A DNA stretch of 64,000 nt from Liquidambar formosana (GCA_039720395.1 CM077828.1:30252069-30316068); one strand, 5' to 3'; counted from the stretch's first letter, positions 1 through 13,602 are shown. The notes: generated from the letters alone by a model not told the origin. Translations and numbers: made by a program.

Positions 1-1056
1 ATGCTTTTAAATATTATTTAATTTATTGTTTTAATAAGTGAAATTGATCCCTCATAATATAGTTTTTCTTACTTTTTCTAAAAAAAATTCTCAATTTTGT
101 TTTTATATGGTATCATCATCTACATTTTTTTTTTTGTTCACTTAGAGATTGAAAAGAGAGTGGAGATCAAGATTTTCATTTTATTTTTTTCCTTTTTCTT
201 TTTCCCCCTCCCTTCCCATCAACAATTAAATTCAAAGCAAAATAATAATAATAATTATTATATACATATATGACCCATTCCAACAATTTCCATGTTACAA
301 TCAAAACACATTCAAGGGTTTTCCTAATCTACCCAAAATCTTCGAAAACAACCACTCCCAACCACTAACAAATTTAGCATTATATGAATTCTTAGAAAAT
401 TTCAAAAAATACATAATAAAATTACAAAACACTCACGCAACAGCCGTTTGAGATCCGGTATCGTTTTCATGATGTGGATATTTGGTTTGTGATTGCGCTG
501 GGAAGTAGGTGTGCCTCTAACAGGCCATTCTCATTTGCTAGAGAATGAGAGAAAGAGGGAGATACAAAGTCAACGTGTTTTAGGATTATATGTATAGTAT
601 TAAATGGAGTATTTGATTTAGGGTTTCTTTTGAATTCCTATTTGTGTTTTATATATTAAGGTATGTGTTTTAGAATTATAGTTTTCATATTACTATATTT
701 CCTATATATGCAAAAGGGTGGGTAGTTGTGTATTTAAAAATTAAAATAAGGGTATATTAGTCAATCAAAAGTTTTTTTTACATTCATCTTTTTATAGGTA
801 GTATAGATAACAAGGGTGTTACACGACAAAGCTCCCAACTAATCCATTGGAAACATGCAATTGATTTTTCATCCGACGTGTTTTGTGCAATTTTGGGCCT
901 AGAGGGTGACACTACGTGGATCAAATATTTTTGTGAGATTTTGATAGTTATCCTTCCTGATATGTTTATTAAGACTAGTCTTACTATTAGACTAACTCCT
1001 TTAAGATTGTTATTATGGTTTCACTTCTTCAAATATTAACCCAAGGTTAAATTTTA
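1..1056. other. Gene-free AT-rich DNA
   Basis: No gene recognised on either strand. The stretch has T-rich and A-rich runs near 120-200 and no reading frame with family character. Its last nine bases (1048-1056) are the left target-site duplication of the next element. Confidence 0.6.
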
Positions 1057-1413
1057 GAGTAAATTGCAATTAACCCTCCTGAAGTATAAGGGGGTACAAT
1101 GGATAACCCCCCTTATGTTTTAATTTTGTCGATGTGCCTCCCTTATGTTTTAATTTTTGTCAATGTGCCCCCCTGTCACTCCCCATTAATGAAAATTGAC
1201 AAAAATTAATCACGTGGTTATGCACATGATATTACTAACGAACCCATGTTGCCCAAAATTGCGGAAATCCTAGCTGGCATTATGGCCAATTGGGTGACTA
1301 TCAATGATTGGTTTTGTCTTCCAATTAAACTAGGGGGCACATTGACAAAATTAAAATATAAGAGGATTATCTGCTGACCCGCATATTTCAGCAGGGTTTC
1401 TTGCAATTTATCC
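1057..1413. mobile_element. Mutator-type MITE, family M1, copy 1
   Basis: A 357-bp non-coding element. It is flanked by an exact 9-bp direct repeat TAAATTTTA (1048-1056 and 1414-1422). Its ends are inverted repeats of about 38 bp: the left begins GAGTAAATTGCAATTAACC and the right, reverse-complemented, begins GGATAAATTGCAAGAAACC. The interior is closely similar to the element at 22928-23291. A 9-bp duplication is typical of Mutator-like elements, so I assign it there. No transposase is encoded. Confidence 0.8.
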
Positions 1414-1422
1414 TAAATTTTA

Positions 1423-2465
1423 ATAGGCAGCTGGCCATTAGTTCAAGTTTATTTAAATTTATTTCCTTTCAAAACAATCATTTAATAAGTTATAAATATC
1501 ACTAAACACATAGTATAAATATCAAATATCACATGTAAATACCATAAGCCCTTAATTTGCTGTCACTATAATTACCGTAAAAACTTGTCCGTTCATTGCT
1601 TGTTCCTTGACCCAAAAAGTGAAAATTCTAGGCCACTCCCCAAACCCCACCTTGCTATAGAGGTATCATGATCGTATCCTTGCTCCTTCCTTGTAAAAGG
1701 GAGTGATATAAGGGTTCCATGAGCCTTGGCCCGACTAATTAATTCAGTTCTCTTTGCATTGTGCTCAATTCTCCCACCATTTCATTGAAATGCTTATATC
1801 ACATAGTGAATCCAAAATTATCTTCCTTTCATAAAAATATAAATATGAAAATCTAAGTAGTTTATTGGTCGTTAAATTACGATTCATGAGAATATGGGAT
1901 CAACCTCCAATACTTTCCGAGCATGCCAATCTTTTAAAATCTATTTTGGGTATTTTTTAATTGAAAATCATATCATGTTGATTCAAGACATACTAATCGG
2001 TTAAGTTTTGTGGGTTTGGAACGTTTAAGATACTACAAATTTCACCATTAGAGTAGGATGACAAAATTGTATCAATCGTGGCATTGTTGCATGCCAAATT
2101 TTACCTTGACAATGCAAAATTTCGCAAAACCATTAGAGATGTTGAGAAATGTGATGAGTCCTAAAATATGATTGGGGTAAGGAGGAGAATGTAAATTTCT
2201 TATTCCCAACAAAATAATGAAAAAAAGAAGGGAAGTTTAAGAGGAAAGTACAAGAGTGTCCAAAATCTGTGGACAATAATAGCCAATGGGCATTGTGTTA
2301 TACAGCAAGTCCAAATGTGATTGGTGGGTGACCTAGCAAGCCTCCAGTGAATGACAAAGTCGTCCTCCGTAAATACTGTGAGCCCTACAATTGCCGCAGT
2401 GTCTCAAGTTACTCTAACATCCCACAAGACTCCGCGACTCAACTCACCCATCTGGCTGCGCTGAG
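1423..2465. promoter_or_regulatory. Upstream region of the SWI3A-like gene
   Basis: No coding sequence. The last ~130 bp become less AT-rich, as expected for a promoter and 5' UTR. I see no TATA box that I would defend, so the transcription start is undefined. Confidence 0.4.
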
Positions 2466-5400
2466 ATGGAGAGCTCACACGACGCGGTGAGTTTTAAACC
2501 GATTCCCGCCGAGCAACCAGAGCTCGACCTCTACACCATCCCCACGTATTCGAGTAAGTCTCCCCTAAAAACCCTAACCCTAAATCTCAAATCCCCACCT
2601 CCTCTCTTCAAAACCCTAATTGCTCCGTTTGTTTTCTCGCAATTGAGAAAGAAAAAAAAAAAAAAAGGATGAGCTTTGCTGATGACAGATCTTCTCTTTT
2701 ACACCTGAATTTATCTTTTGTTTTCTAGGAAAAGATCTTTCCTGGAGTATTTTCGTTCCAAACAAACAGAGCGTTATATTACCGTTTATCTTTTCTCCCA
2801 GCTGGTTTCGTTGGGACGAAATCCACGAAACCGAGAAAACCTTGCTGGAGGTGTTCCTCAATTGCTCCGTTTGTTTCCACGGGAGTTACATTTTGACAAA
2901 ATTTTCCCTAGGAAAATAGAAACTTTATCATGGAAGATCTGTTACACCTGAAATTATATTTTGTTTTCTAGGAAAATGTTTTCGCTCGAAACCAACAGAG
3001 CCTAATTCTGACCCTAATCGTTTTTCCCAGCGTGGTTTCCTCGGGCTGAAATCCACGAAACCGAGAAAACCTCTGCTGAAGAAGGATGAAATTGTTTCCG
3101 TCGAAACGAGCAGAGTTTACTTCTGATTTCTAATTTTTATTTCTCAGGTTGGTTTGCTTGGGACGAAATTCACGAAACAGAGAAAATATTGCTGAAGGAG
3201 TTTTTCGATGGAAGTTCGATCTCAAGAACCCCGAGGATATACAAAGAATACAGAGATTTTATCATCAACAAGTACAGAGAAGAGCCTTCGAGGAGGCTTC
3301 CTTTCACCGAGATTCGAAAATCACTGGTTGGTGATGTTAATTTGCTGCACAAAGTCTTTTCCTTTTTGGAGAAGTGGGGTTTGATTAATTTCGGTGCACC
3401 CACGGGTGATGATTCGGCCATGGTGTTGGAGGGTGAAGAGAGGTGTAAGCTTAGGGTTGAGGAAGGAGCTCCTAATGGGGTTCGGGTCGTGGCGTTGCCG
3501 AATTCCTTGAAACCTCTTTCGCTGCCACTGAGTGGGGGAGGTTACAGTGGAGTGGTTGAAAGTGGATTAAAATTGCCACCTCTGGCATCGTATTCAGGAT
3601 GTTTTTGGTGATTTGACAAAGCAGAAGGGATTGGTCTGTGGGAATTGTGGAGAGCTTTGTGATTCCGGACACTATGAATGCACCAAGGTAATTTGTTGGT
3701 GCGTGCATGTTTGTATATTTCTATCTTATAATTAAATTTCTTAGTTTTCTGGTCTTTTACTTAGCATTTGATAACATTTGTTGGTTTTGAAAAGGACTGA
3801 ACAAACGTAGATATTAATAAGAACATAGTATGTTATGATGCATGAAAAATGTAGTATGTTAATGCCTAGGATAACATAGTATGTTATACTGTGCCAAGGT
3901 ATTTTAGACGACTTATGGTATCGAAAAGGCCATACATACTAGGTTTTAATAAGGTATGAAAAACTTAGAGCTTGTTAAATTTCTTGGTTAGGACCTGCTA
4001 GGCAGCAAAAAGACTGAAAGATGTATATTATAATGTAGCAAGGTATTTTGTGTGATTACATTGGTAGGTTTTAGAAAGACTATGAAAAACGTAATACAGG
4101 GTCATTACCATAATTACCAGATGATAATAATAAAATAGGATTATAGATGACTTATGGTGTGATTACTATGAATTAATACTAGGGGACCCAACAGTTAATG
4201 GATCCTAACTAAGAAATATTTACAGGGTTTGGATGATTATATGATTTCTTTATTTATTTAGTTTGACGATCACAAGATTTTGAACCATAGTTACTTGAAG
4301 CTCTTTTCTTGGAGGAAACTTACTTCGAAACTCTGAATTGATGGGAAATTTCTTTTAAAATTGTACTCTTCTTAGCATTGCTTTTTTAATAAAATTCTTT
4401 CCTGTTGTTGGCGATCAAAAAAAAAAAAGAAGAAAATTGTATGGAAACTTGTTTCCTCTAGCAATTGCCCTCTCAGAAAAAACTTAGAAAATGGGATATT
4501 TTCCTCTTGGTTATCAGTTATCAGTTATCAGATTATGCACTGTATCATTTATCTATTTGACTATTTATAAATTTCTAGCATTATTTACTATAGGATATCA
4601 TGTTTTGAAAGATACAATTAAGTCTACCTTTGATGGAAAATTCCTTATTTATATTTTTTGAATTTACAATAAAAATTGTATGTAATTAGTATTTCTTTAC
4701 TGTAGAAGTAGGACATAAATAAATGGCATTAGATTCCATATATATATATATATATATATATCTCCCAAGTTCGATAAATAATTGATCTAACATAATCTAA
4801 TCTGATTCTTGTCTTAGCAAATTTTTTTCTTGAGGAATATCCTGCAGTTGCTTTACCCTCCTTAAATTTTTTTCTTGAGGAGTATCTGCTTGACTGATTA
4901 AGGACTGATTTAACTAAGCAACATTTCTATGTGCTATTTGGGCACCCATTGCTGCGTTTCCTTGGCATCATTAAGTTATGAATCCCAACTCCTTTTGGCC
5001 TATTGTGCTTCTTTTCTTTACCTAGAATGTTTTTTTCTGGATGCGTTTTCAGCTCCTAGATTCCTCCCTGGGAGTATTCTTTCTTGTGTTCGTACAATCT
5101 CCATGTCCAAATTTGGTTTGGACTTTGGATATCGTATAAGTTTAGATTTCCATACTGGTGACTTCCAATATATTGCTATTTCATTCTACTGTGCATTATC
5201 GAGGTTTTTGTCCTGTTACAACCTGGTTGTTGAAGCCTTGAAGATGCTGACCTGGTAGGTTTGGGATTCTTCATACTACTAGCTTGCCTACAACTAGATG
5301 GATCTGTGAAGTTGATATAAATTTTTTAAATATCATTTGCACTTTTGAGTGGTCAGTGGTAAAGAGGAAGTTGAACTGATGAATATCTTATAAGCTAGGA

Positions 5401-7636
5401 AGTTATGTTTCACTCATCTCTCTCTCTCTCTATCTGCCCCTTTAATTTTCTCCTTTAGCATGGTTGTTCACTATGAGTTTTGTCTCTCTTTTTAATTAAT
5501 ATTTTATAAATTAATCATTTTATTCGTTTTAATTATCACATCAGCAGGAAAGTTTTGTAATTTGTGTGAAATGCTTCAAAAATGGGAAGTACGGGGATAA
5601 CAAGTCTCTGGATGATTTCAACTTCAGTGATTGCACTGATTACAGTGGTAATCATGGAGCTGTTTGGACTGAGGCAGAAACTCTACTTCTTCTGGAATCT
5701 GTTTTGAAGCATGGAGATGACTGGGAGCTTGTTGCTCAAAATGTTAAAACAAAGAGTAAACTTGATTGTATTTCAAAGCTCATTCAACTTCCTTTTGGGG
5801 AGTTTATGCTGGGTTCTGCTCGAAGAAAGGATAATCCTAGTGGTACCAATGGCAGCACAAGCAGTGTTAAACAAGTAGATTTGACTTCTTCTGAGTCTCA
5901 AGAGACTATCAATGCAGAGCCTCTATGTCATGAGCAGATAAAAGATATTGAGCAGAATGGAGATACTGAGAACCAAGGTCCTCCTTTAAAGAGGCAATGT
6001 GTTGCCAGTAGTTCACTGATGAAACAGGTAGAAATCCTTGCCAGGAATCTTATTCATCAGATTTATTTAGCGTGTTGTGTTCTACTGTTCTTGGGATATT
6101 TTTATCATTTTCTTTATCTGGTATCTAATTTTCGTGTTCAAACTTCAAACATTTAAACTCTTGAAGACTGGCAAAGTATTGTCTTTAGTTTTTGATGATT
6201 TTTTGGTTTGTCAAGGCTGTGGCATGTTTTGAATGAAAAAAATAAAGGAAACTATTATGCAATTAATCTGTTTGAGGGTCAGATGAATTTTATATGTCAT
6301 AAATTCCAATAAATGAAATGTAATGTTGAATTTTTATTAATTTAATTTAATTTTTCTATCTTTGCTTACTATAAACAAAAGGAGATTATAACACTGTTTC
6401 CATTAGGTAGCACTCATATCTACCATGGTTAGCCCACATATCGCAGCTGCTGCAGCTGAGGCTGCTGTTACAGCTCTTTGCGGTGGAAATCAATGTCCAA
6501 GGGAGATATTTGATGGTGAGGAGGATGATGTTACTAATGAAGTAGGGCCTTCCAGTCTGAATTTTGAGGCCGAGAGGTTATTTGTTTATTTAATTCTCCT
6601 TTGTTGCTCCTGAAATTTTTGTTTAGCTCTTGTTTTGTATACTAAAAGCTTGAAATTTTTTTTTTACTTTTTCAGAATGCTTCAGGTTGAAGATTCGGGG
6701 ATGAAGGAAAGGCCCATTTTATCAGGTATATATATAATCGATTTCTATTAGAATGGCGTGGAAACGAATTTGAAAGAAACTAGATTACAGAAAGAGTCTA
6801 GCTGTTGTTAATTTTGTACATTTGGGTTCTGAGAAAAATATTGTTTTATGTCAATTTTTCTTTGCACAGTATGCTAGTGTTTATATTCATACTACCAAAT
6901 GAATGAATCTTAGTGTATTTTTGTGAATTTGGTTGCACATTTTCTCTATATCATATTCCATCACCCATTTTCACAATTCTTCAATATTATGGCTCAATAT
7001 TGTTACATTATGTCAGTCCTAACCATCTGTGAATGTATCTGAATTCTCTTACAGAAACTCAAGAGACATCCCCCGAGAAGAATGTCATTCCTCTAACCTT
7101 GCAATATAGAGCTGCAATTGCAACAGCTCTTGGGGCTGCTGCTGCTCATGCCAAATTGCTGGCGGATCAGGAAGAGAGAGAGATGGAGCATTTAGTGGCA
7201 TCAATAATTGAGACACAGGTGAGTCATAGTTCTCTGTTTCTGTTCCTTTTTATAGTCTTTTGTAAGGTGAGCTTCTGAACATGCAAACTGATTAGAAAGT
7301 TATGGAGATAGAGAGATTCCTTCTATGTTGAGCATGGGGCATGATTCCTTGGCAGGATTCTTAGTCACTTTGTAAAAAAACTTGCTACATCAAAAGTACA
7401 CGAGCCTTATTTTTGTTTGTTTGTTTGTGCATAATTAGATGAAAAAATTGCACTGCAAAATCAAGCTTTTCGAAGATCTGGAGATGATTATGGAAAAGGA
7501 ATATGCCATAATAGAGGAAGTGGAAGAGTCGATCATAGCAGAGCGGATTGATGTTTTACAAAGGCTATTTAGTTCAGGAATATCTAGATGGAGGGATCAT
7601 ACTCCTGTAAAATCTCAGACTGGTAGTGTATGTTAA
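2466..7636 (+). CDS. SWI3A: SWI/SNF complex subunit SWI3A-like, with one frame-breaking base
   Basis: SWI3 proteins form the scaffold of plant SWI/SNF chromatin remodellers in the nucleus. Exons read: 2466-2553, 3148-3687, 5548-6027, 6407-6576, 6676-6725, 7055-7218, 7439-7636, all with GT..AG borders and agreeing phases. Ignoring one surplus G at 3597/3598 the product is about 562 aa. In order: SWIRM domain (~30-115; WFAWDEIHETE, RRLPFTEIRKSLVGDVNLL), ZZ-type zinc finger (~187-227; CGNCGELC and CVKCF), SANT domain (~246-295; AVWTEAETLLLLESVLKHG), an Ala-rich helix, and a C-terminal coiled coil (HAKLLADQEEREMEHL) typical of SWI3 dimerisation. As written, the extra G makes the frame stop at 3609-3611 after about 181 residues, just before the zinc finger. 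Every downstream exon is still open and in phase, so this is either a recent lesion or a sequence error. SWI3A fits better than SWI3B/C/D by overall wording and C-terminal end. Confidence 0.9.
2700..3147 (+). repeat. Tandem partial duplications of exon 2 start inside SWI3A intron 1
   Basis: The splice acceptor and first ~45 bases of exon 2 (3140-3195) occur twice more upstream: near 2793-2850 and near 3021-3085. Each copy has a pyrimidine tract, an AG, then TGGTTTCnTnGGnnnGAAAT and CACGAAACCGAGAAAAC. The intervening sequence is duplicated too (GTTTTCTAGGAAAA at about 2720 and 2960). Spacing is about 227 then 117 bp. The copies are diverged, so the duplication is not recent. Confidence 0.85.
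3688..5547 (+). other. Large intron 2 of the SWI3A-like gene
   Basis: An 1860-bp intron between the two halves of the ZZ finger. It contains a (TA)n microsatellite near 4738-4761 and repeated ATAGTATGTTAT-like words around 3820-3900. No transposon with defined ends and no conserved coding segment were seen. Confidence 0.7.
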
Positions 7637-9096
7637 TGAAGTTTTATAAATTCATGTTAGCCTTGATCTTCTTCAATGTTGAACATCTGAGAATTCACCA
7701 TGAACTTTCTGGGTTTCCATGTATGCATTACATGTAGATTTTCATTCTTGAATTCAGGGGCCATTGTTTTAGATCAGTTTTAGATCAATTTCGCCGACTG
7801 CAAACCTACTGGGGAATTCCATGCTCTTAAAGGTCTTCGGAAGCTTCCTAAAAACAAACAGTCCCAATGGCAGGGAAAGCCGCCTTTGATTGGCTATCCA
7901 ATACTCCAATCAGCCAAGAAATTACTCTATTCGAATGTACAGTTCTACAGTTCCAATGGTTGGTGGTTGATCCACAGGCCTCAAATTAGTGGGACATGGG
8001 GGGTCACAATCTGAGGAACTTTCTTGTAACCCTTTTGCCCAAACTAGCTTCTCTGCCCATGGAAGATGGTCCAAAACTAGGCGCAGGTCATTGTCCACAA
8101 TTCAGCATTGGTCATAGTACAAATGCCAAACCTGTGGTACCTGTGGAACAGTGAATAAACACAAATACTAGGTGTAGCAACCAGTTAAAGAGAAATGACA
8201 AGAATGGTTGATCAGAGGCAACTCATCCCGCTTAAAGTTCAGAGAGCATTGGATTATTAATTCTGCAATGGTTCTACATCATCTCCCCTTAATTATAGCC
8301 ATACTTCTAAAGTATACTGAATTTGGAAAATCTCCTTACTGGCGAAATTTACTCCCCGAAAATATGAAAAGAGAGAAGCTATGATGAGGGCACCCTTATT
8401 CGTGGGTTGATGAACAACACTATTTGATTTACTAGGGGAATTCTAAGACACATGCCTTTCTGTCGGATAGAGATTTCATGATGCTCTTAGTAGTGAACTA
8501 GTGATCAATAGAATTTCTCCATCAACTTTGACCAATACCTATGGCCTAGGGGCCTCATTTTGACCTTTTTTTTTTTAAAAAAAAACTTTGGAAAAAAATT
8601 ATACATAAATATGATAAATTGGGTGCCCAGAATAACCAAAAAATGGGAAGCCGGACTAGATGACAAGGGAGCTGAGAGCACCCACCGAATCTGAAGAGAT
8701 TTGGCTCCTGTGAGCTATTTTTCAATTTCTTTCGGCGCAAGTATCAACAAAGGAATACAATGTTCGTTGGCGGCTAATAGAGATAGCATTATAGAAATAT
8801 GTAACAAATCACCCACAAGGCCACAACCACCAAGGAGAAAATTACAAAAACAAAAGACCCTAATAAAAATGGCAGCTGTTGTGTAAAGAATTTGCTTCTC
8901 TTCCTTTTTCTACAGAGACCAATCATCTATACAAATCAACTTTTTCTCTCCTATTTGTACAATCCATTTCTTCCACACCCTACACTATGTACAGAGACAA
9001 GAGAATACTATTTAAACACCGTATCCTGCAGCCATCTTCTATTGATATGGTCCCAACTTCTTTTGTCTTCAATATATGCCTTATCTTCATTTGAAG
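7637..9096. other. Convergent 3' flanks of the SWI3A-like and ACR genes
   Basis: No gene recognised. The first few hundred bases should be SWI3A 3' UTR and the last ~200 should be ACR 3' UTR on the opposite strand. No clear terminator structure is visible. Confidence 0.5.
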
Positions 9097-11963
9097 TCAG
9101 TACTTTGAGTAGGATCTAATGAGTCCAAAATTTTGAAAACTTCGACGTTTAAAAAAGTTCCCGAAGAGGAAACTTCCTGCTGTCTCTTGAGGAAATTTCG
9201 GAGGAAAATTCAAGTTCCCTTTCATTTGCAATGCTGTGTGTCCAATCTGTCTCCGAATCAAATCAACAGTGTTGGAATCAACAGCGTTACCAGATACCTC
9301 CGTGACAAAGAAAGTATCTCTTGCTTTCCCATCCTTTGTCGTGATTTCTGCCCGTGTGATGCACAAACCATTCTCTCGAAATATTCTTGTTATATCTGAG
9401 AGGAGACCAAACCGGTCATCTGTGCATAGTTCTAACTCAAGTCCCTGCAAGGGATCAATCTTCCTATAAGATGACAAGAAATATGGATACACTGAAAATC
9501 TTGCTTGTCAAGTGGTTTATGTACTATACCTCTGAAGCTCTCCTCTCAATGGCTGCTTCAAGGCAGTCTGCAACACGCTGTCGCTCAGCTTCTGAGCTTA
9601 TAGGGAGCCCATCAATATGTCTGATATAGTATTCCTACAGAGAAGACTTATTGTTACATAGCATTGACAAGATAGTTTTTGATGAAGAAAAAGTCCAGCA
9701 CAAACAAATAAGTATATGCAGGACAGATTTTCTGAATTTCATTGAAGCAACATTAAACCTCTTGATTCCTGAGAAACGAATAAAATGGGTAAAAAGTACA
9801 CTCAGTGTTGGTTTGTGTACTTACAAGAACAAGAAGCTTCCATTGTTTCAGAAAAGAGTTGTTTGAACGCCATATTTCATCGTATTTTACATACTCTTGT
9901 GTGAATAAATCCATCATTTTGAATGGAGTTGCTAATGAAAAACTAGATTGACCTTACCTGATAAGCTTCCATCCTTCCTGTGATGACTGCTCCATGGAAC
10001 ACCACATACTGCATGTCTGTGAGAGCACAAACAGTGTCAAACAATAGCTTTGGCCGGTCTTTGGACCTCAAAATAACCACCGTGTAGTCTCTATCACTAC
10101 AATCCAATATGGTAACATGGGGTCTTGAACTCTTGTTGTTGACACTTTCAAGCCTTTCAAAATCCCTATCGGCAAACATCATCTGATGCAGTCTTCTCTC
10201 CATGTGTGTTGCCCCTGGAGAGGAAATTGTCATTTTTGGTGTCCTCAAATTATTGTTTCCTTTGAGGACATTGCAAAGAAGTTTCTTGATAATGGAGAGC
10301 CGTTTTGGGTCTTCGATTGCAAGCCCAGTTGATTGGTCTGTGACTTGAATAACGGCTGCAGTTCTAGCATTGTGCGTCCAAATCTCAGCATTTACCACAT
10401 TGCATCTAAGGTCTGTCAGCACTGCAGATACTTCAGACAGCAATCCAGGCCTGTCATTGCCAGTTAGCTCAATTGAGGTATGCTCTTTAGAGGGCATTAC
10501 CCCAACTGAACCTGTCAATGAGCTTAAGAAACAATCTTCTGTTACAAGAGTCTGCAAGATTGCCCAACAAAATGAAGAATGTAAATGGATAGTTTCGAAG
10601 AATTGAGTTGAAAATTGATCAAAACTTTGCAAAAGAAACCAGTGGGTATCAGGGATAACTCTTCTTGATAATGTCACTAGTTTGAGAAACAGCAAAACTA
10701 AAGCAAAAATGAAACAAAAATCCCTTTTCAAAGTATGGTCAGGATACAATTTCATTTTGAGAAACTAAAACTGATACAAAAACTTGCTTAGCATAGAAAA
10801 AACTAGCATGAAATGATCCAAGATAGACTAATCAGATTAAGAGAAGGGGAGGGGGTGGGGTGGGGTGGGTGTGTTGTTGAGGAGATCTAAGTGAAGAGTA
10901 GTGGCGATAAATTTGCTTACATTCTGTATAAAATTGAGGACCCCTTCATCTCTAATTTTGTTCCCATCATGGTCAGTCACATGAAACACTGAAAATCGGA
11001 ATTATGGAATTAGAAATTAGAGAGAGAACAAAATGAATTTAATTGTTTTTTCTTTTTCAATAAGTTCGTTCATCACTGTACCGTCCATGAACCATTCTCC
11101 ATCGGAAGAGAAATATGCTTTTGTTATAATGAGGTTTAGGTCTGTAAGAACTTGGACAACTTCAAGGAGAGTTCCATGCCTACTAGCACTGACAACCTGA
11201 AGGAAAAAAAATTCCAGCCCATAAATGTAAGAATACTTTGTATTTCGGCAATGCTTACCAACGAAAACAGCAGAAATCAGAGCAATTCATTTTTATTTTT
11301 TATTTTCTATTTTTATACTCAAACCCATGTTGGGGACTAGGATGAAATAAAAAAGAAAAAGGTAACACTGTTGGGACAGGGGTCTGCAAAGTTTTACCTC
11401 GATAACGGTGGCTTGTTCACAAGAATCATTGTCAATTACAACTCTGCAACCACAAAAGTAAATTCACAGGCTCAAAAACAAACTCAACAAAGCCATTACT
11501 TGGGGTCGGCCTAGTAAATTCACATATAAAAAAAAAATAAAAAAATTAAAAGAGAAAAATTGAAGCTAGAAGAATTCAAGATGAATGCAGGTTAGATAGA
11601 AACGTATAGTGTGTAATTGTCAGTAATTCTTGGCGTAGGATTGACTTCAGAAGATTATCAAAGAAAATGTGGCTGCCATGAGGAACAAAATAGAGGAACA
11701 GAGTATGAGAAGGAAAACAACACCCCCCCAAAACCCAAAAAAAGAAAAAGAAAAAGAAAAGAACAAAACAAGGAGGATTCAGAGATTATGCAATAATCGT
11801 TTTTACAAAACAGCAATTGCTACTCCTGAAACTATTCAGAATTCAATTTCTGTCACTGGAAGCAAGAACCCATAAGCTAATTTTACAGAAAAAATCATAT
11901 GAGAGAGAGAGAGTACCTTGGTGGGTTCATTCTCCTATTAAGCTTTGCAAACTCATCATCCAT
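9097..11963 (-). CDS. ACR4: ACT domain-repeat protein (ACR4-like)
   Basis: ACR proteins carry four ACT domains that bind small ligands, usually amino acids, and are thought to act as sensors or regulators in plants. Minus-strand exons: 11963-11917, 11443-11398, 11196-11082, 10988-10921, 10551-9958, 9634-9530, 9444-9097. All borders are GT..AG, phases agree, and the 440-aa product is uninterrupted, close to the family's usual ~450. It starts [18 protein letters not shown]1 is ~32-105; ACT2 ~117-190 ([18 protein letters not shown]); ACT3 ~245-320 ([18 protein letters not shown]); ACT4 ~326-398 ([18 protein letters not shown]). The tail [20 protein letters not shown] is typical of the ACR4/ACR6 branch; I prefer ACR4 but cannot separate the two by eye. 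The gene is convergent with the SWI3A-like gene. Its first exon was copied to 29.3 kb. Confidence 0.9.
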
Positions 11964-12215
11964 TTCTGAGTAATCACTACACAACCCCAAGTCCCCGACT
12001 CAAAATTGAAGAAGGATAAAGAAAACCCACGAAGTCAAGCTATAATCAACCAATAGAATACACATAAGAATCTTCTTCGTATCCAATTGAAATCAATAGC
12101 CGACAGAAAGAGAAACAGAGAGCAGAACAAAGTGCCTGAGAACCACTGCTTGCCACTCTAGCCTGGTGGCAACATTGCCAAGCTCTCTTTATCTATATAG
12201 GCTATAGGTTGGAAT
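11964..12215 (-). promoter_or_regulatory. ACR 5' UTR and probable TATA box
   Basis: On the minus strand the sequence reads CCTATATAGATAAAG around 12200-12186, a plausible TATA box about 230 bp upstream of the start codon. This is an inference from position and sequence only. Confidence 0.45.
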
Positions 12216-13602
12216 GGCAGTATCCAATATCGTTGGAATGTAAGTGCTTGGCCATTCACCTTTAAGAAACTGCTTAGCCGTTGATGGACGACACAGGCAC
12301 CCAATTTCCAGGAAGGTAACCCACACCGCGGCCCTGCTTGCGTGTGGATGTGTTGTTGGCTGGACCTAACAGTTAGCTCGTTGCCCGAGATTAATCAAAG
12401 CTTGCCCCTCCATCCACGTGAGTGGGATATGTGAACTTTGAGTGAAAAGACAATTTCTTTCTTCCTTTTTTTTTTCTTTGGTTTGAATAGTCTCAAACTA
12501 CATCAATTCCCTGATGAGTTGGACAAATGGATTTGAGGAATAAAAAAAAAAAAAAAAAAACAAAGGAGCTATTTAGCATTTTCTCATATTTAGGAGTGCT
12601 AGCCTTAGTCACCATGCCAGCACCATTCGTCCGAGTCCTTTTTCCAAGTTTTGTTTTGTTTTGTTTCTTTTTTAAACAAATAAAAAAGTTTCAAGCATTA
12701 TAAAATAACCTGTATTTCAAGTAAGTTGGCATTATGAGAGTTCTAATCATATGTTATTCATCCAAAATTTATTAGTGAAAGAAAATTAGAGTACAAGATA
12801 ATATAAAAGATAAAAGATTACACGCTTTGATCAAATCCTAAAGTTTACAATAGAAAAAGAAGTAAAAAAAACTTTTAAGGTCTAAATCTGTACGAATGCA
12901 GATCACAAGAATCATGCAAAAAGAGAGGCATAATTTCCTTCGGGGCAGACCATCACCACTAAAAACTATTGAATCTTAATCTCATATTAACACATTTGTC
13001 AGTAATAGCATTACCTTCATAAAAAATATAGTTAAATTGAAAAGTTCATCTGACTCAAATAATATTTGATAATTATACCATCGAATCTTCAATTTTCAAA
13101 GAGACTTATAATTCTTATTGTGAAGGCATTGGATAACTAAAAACTGAATTACACTCTAACTAAAAATTTCGCCACCCATTTTTCCAATGAGAACTAACAA
13201 GTGTTTGTTTGATTTTTTTCCTATGCATCAATTTTATATGTGTATGAGATCTACGCAAAATAAAAATATGAGAAAAGGAGGAAAAAAAAAAAAAACCTGG
13301 TTTCTTTCAGAATTTTTATGAAAATACTCTTTTCTCAAATGCTTGTATCACCCCACCCCATGACCCATCAGGCCCACTTCTCTTTCCTCTTTCCTTCTTT
13401 TTTTTTTTTTTTTTCCCTAAATTATTGGTATCTTTCTATCTTTTAGAGTAGGTACAGTCACGCGGAAATCTTTGGATGGCGTGGCATTCTATAATGTCCC
13501 GTGCCATCACCCATGTACGACCTGGTCGGAGCTTCGAGAGAACGTGTGGGTAAAAAATATGACAAGGTAGCTGTATTTTTCTACCTGCAATTCGAGCTGA
13601 CT
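12216..13602. other. Gene-free DNA
   Basis: No gene recognised. There are A and T homopolymer runs near 12542, 13280 and 13400. The GC-richer 12280-12420 portion has no coding frame I can assign. Confidence 0.5.
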
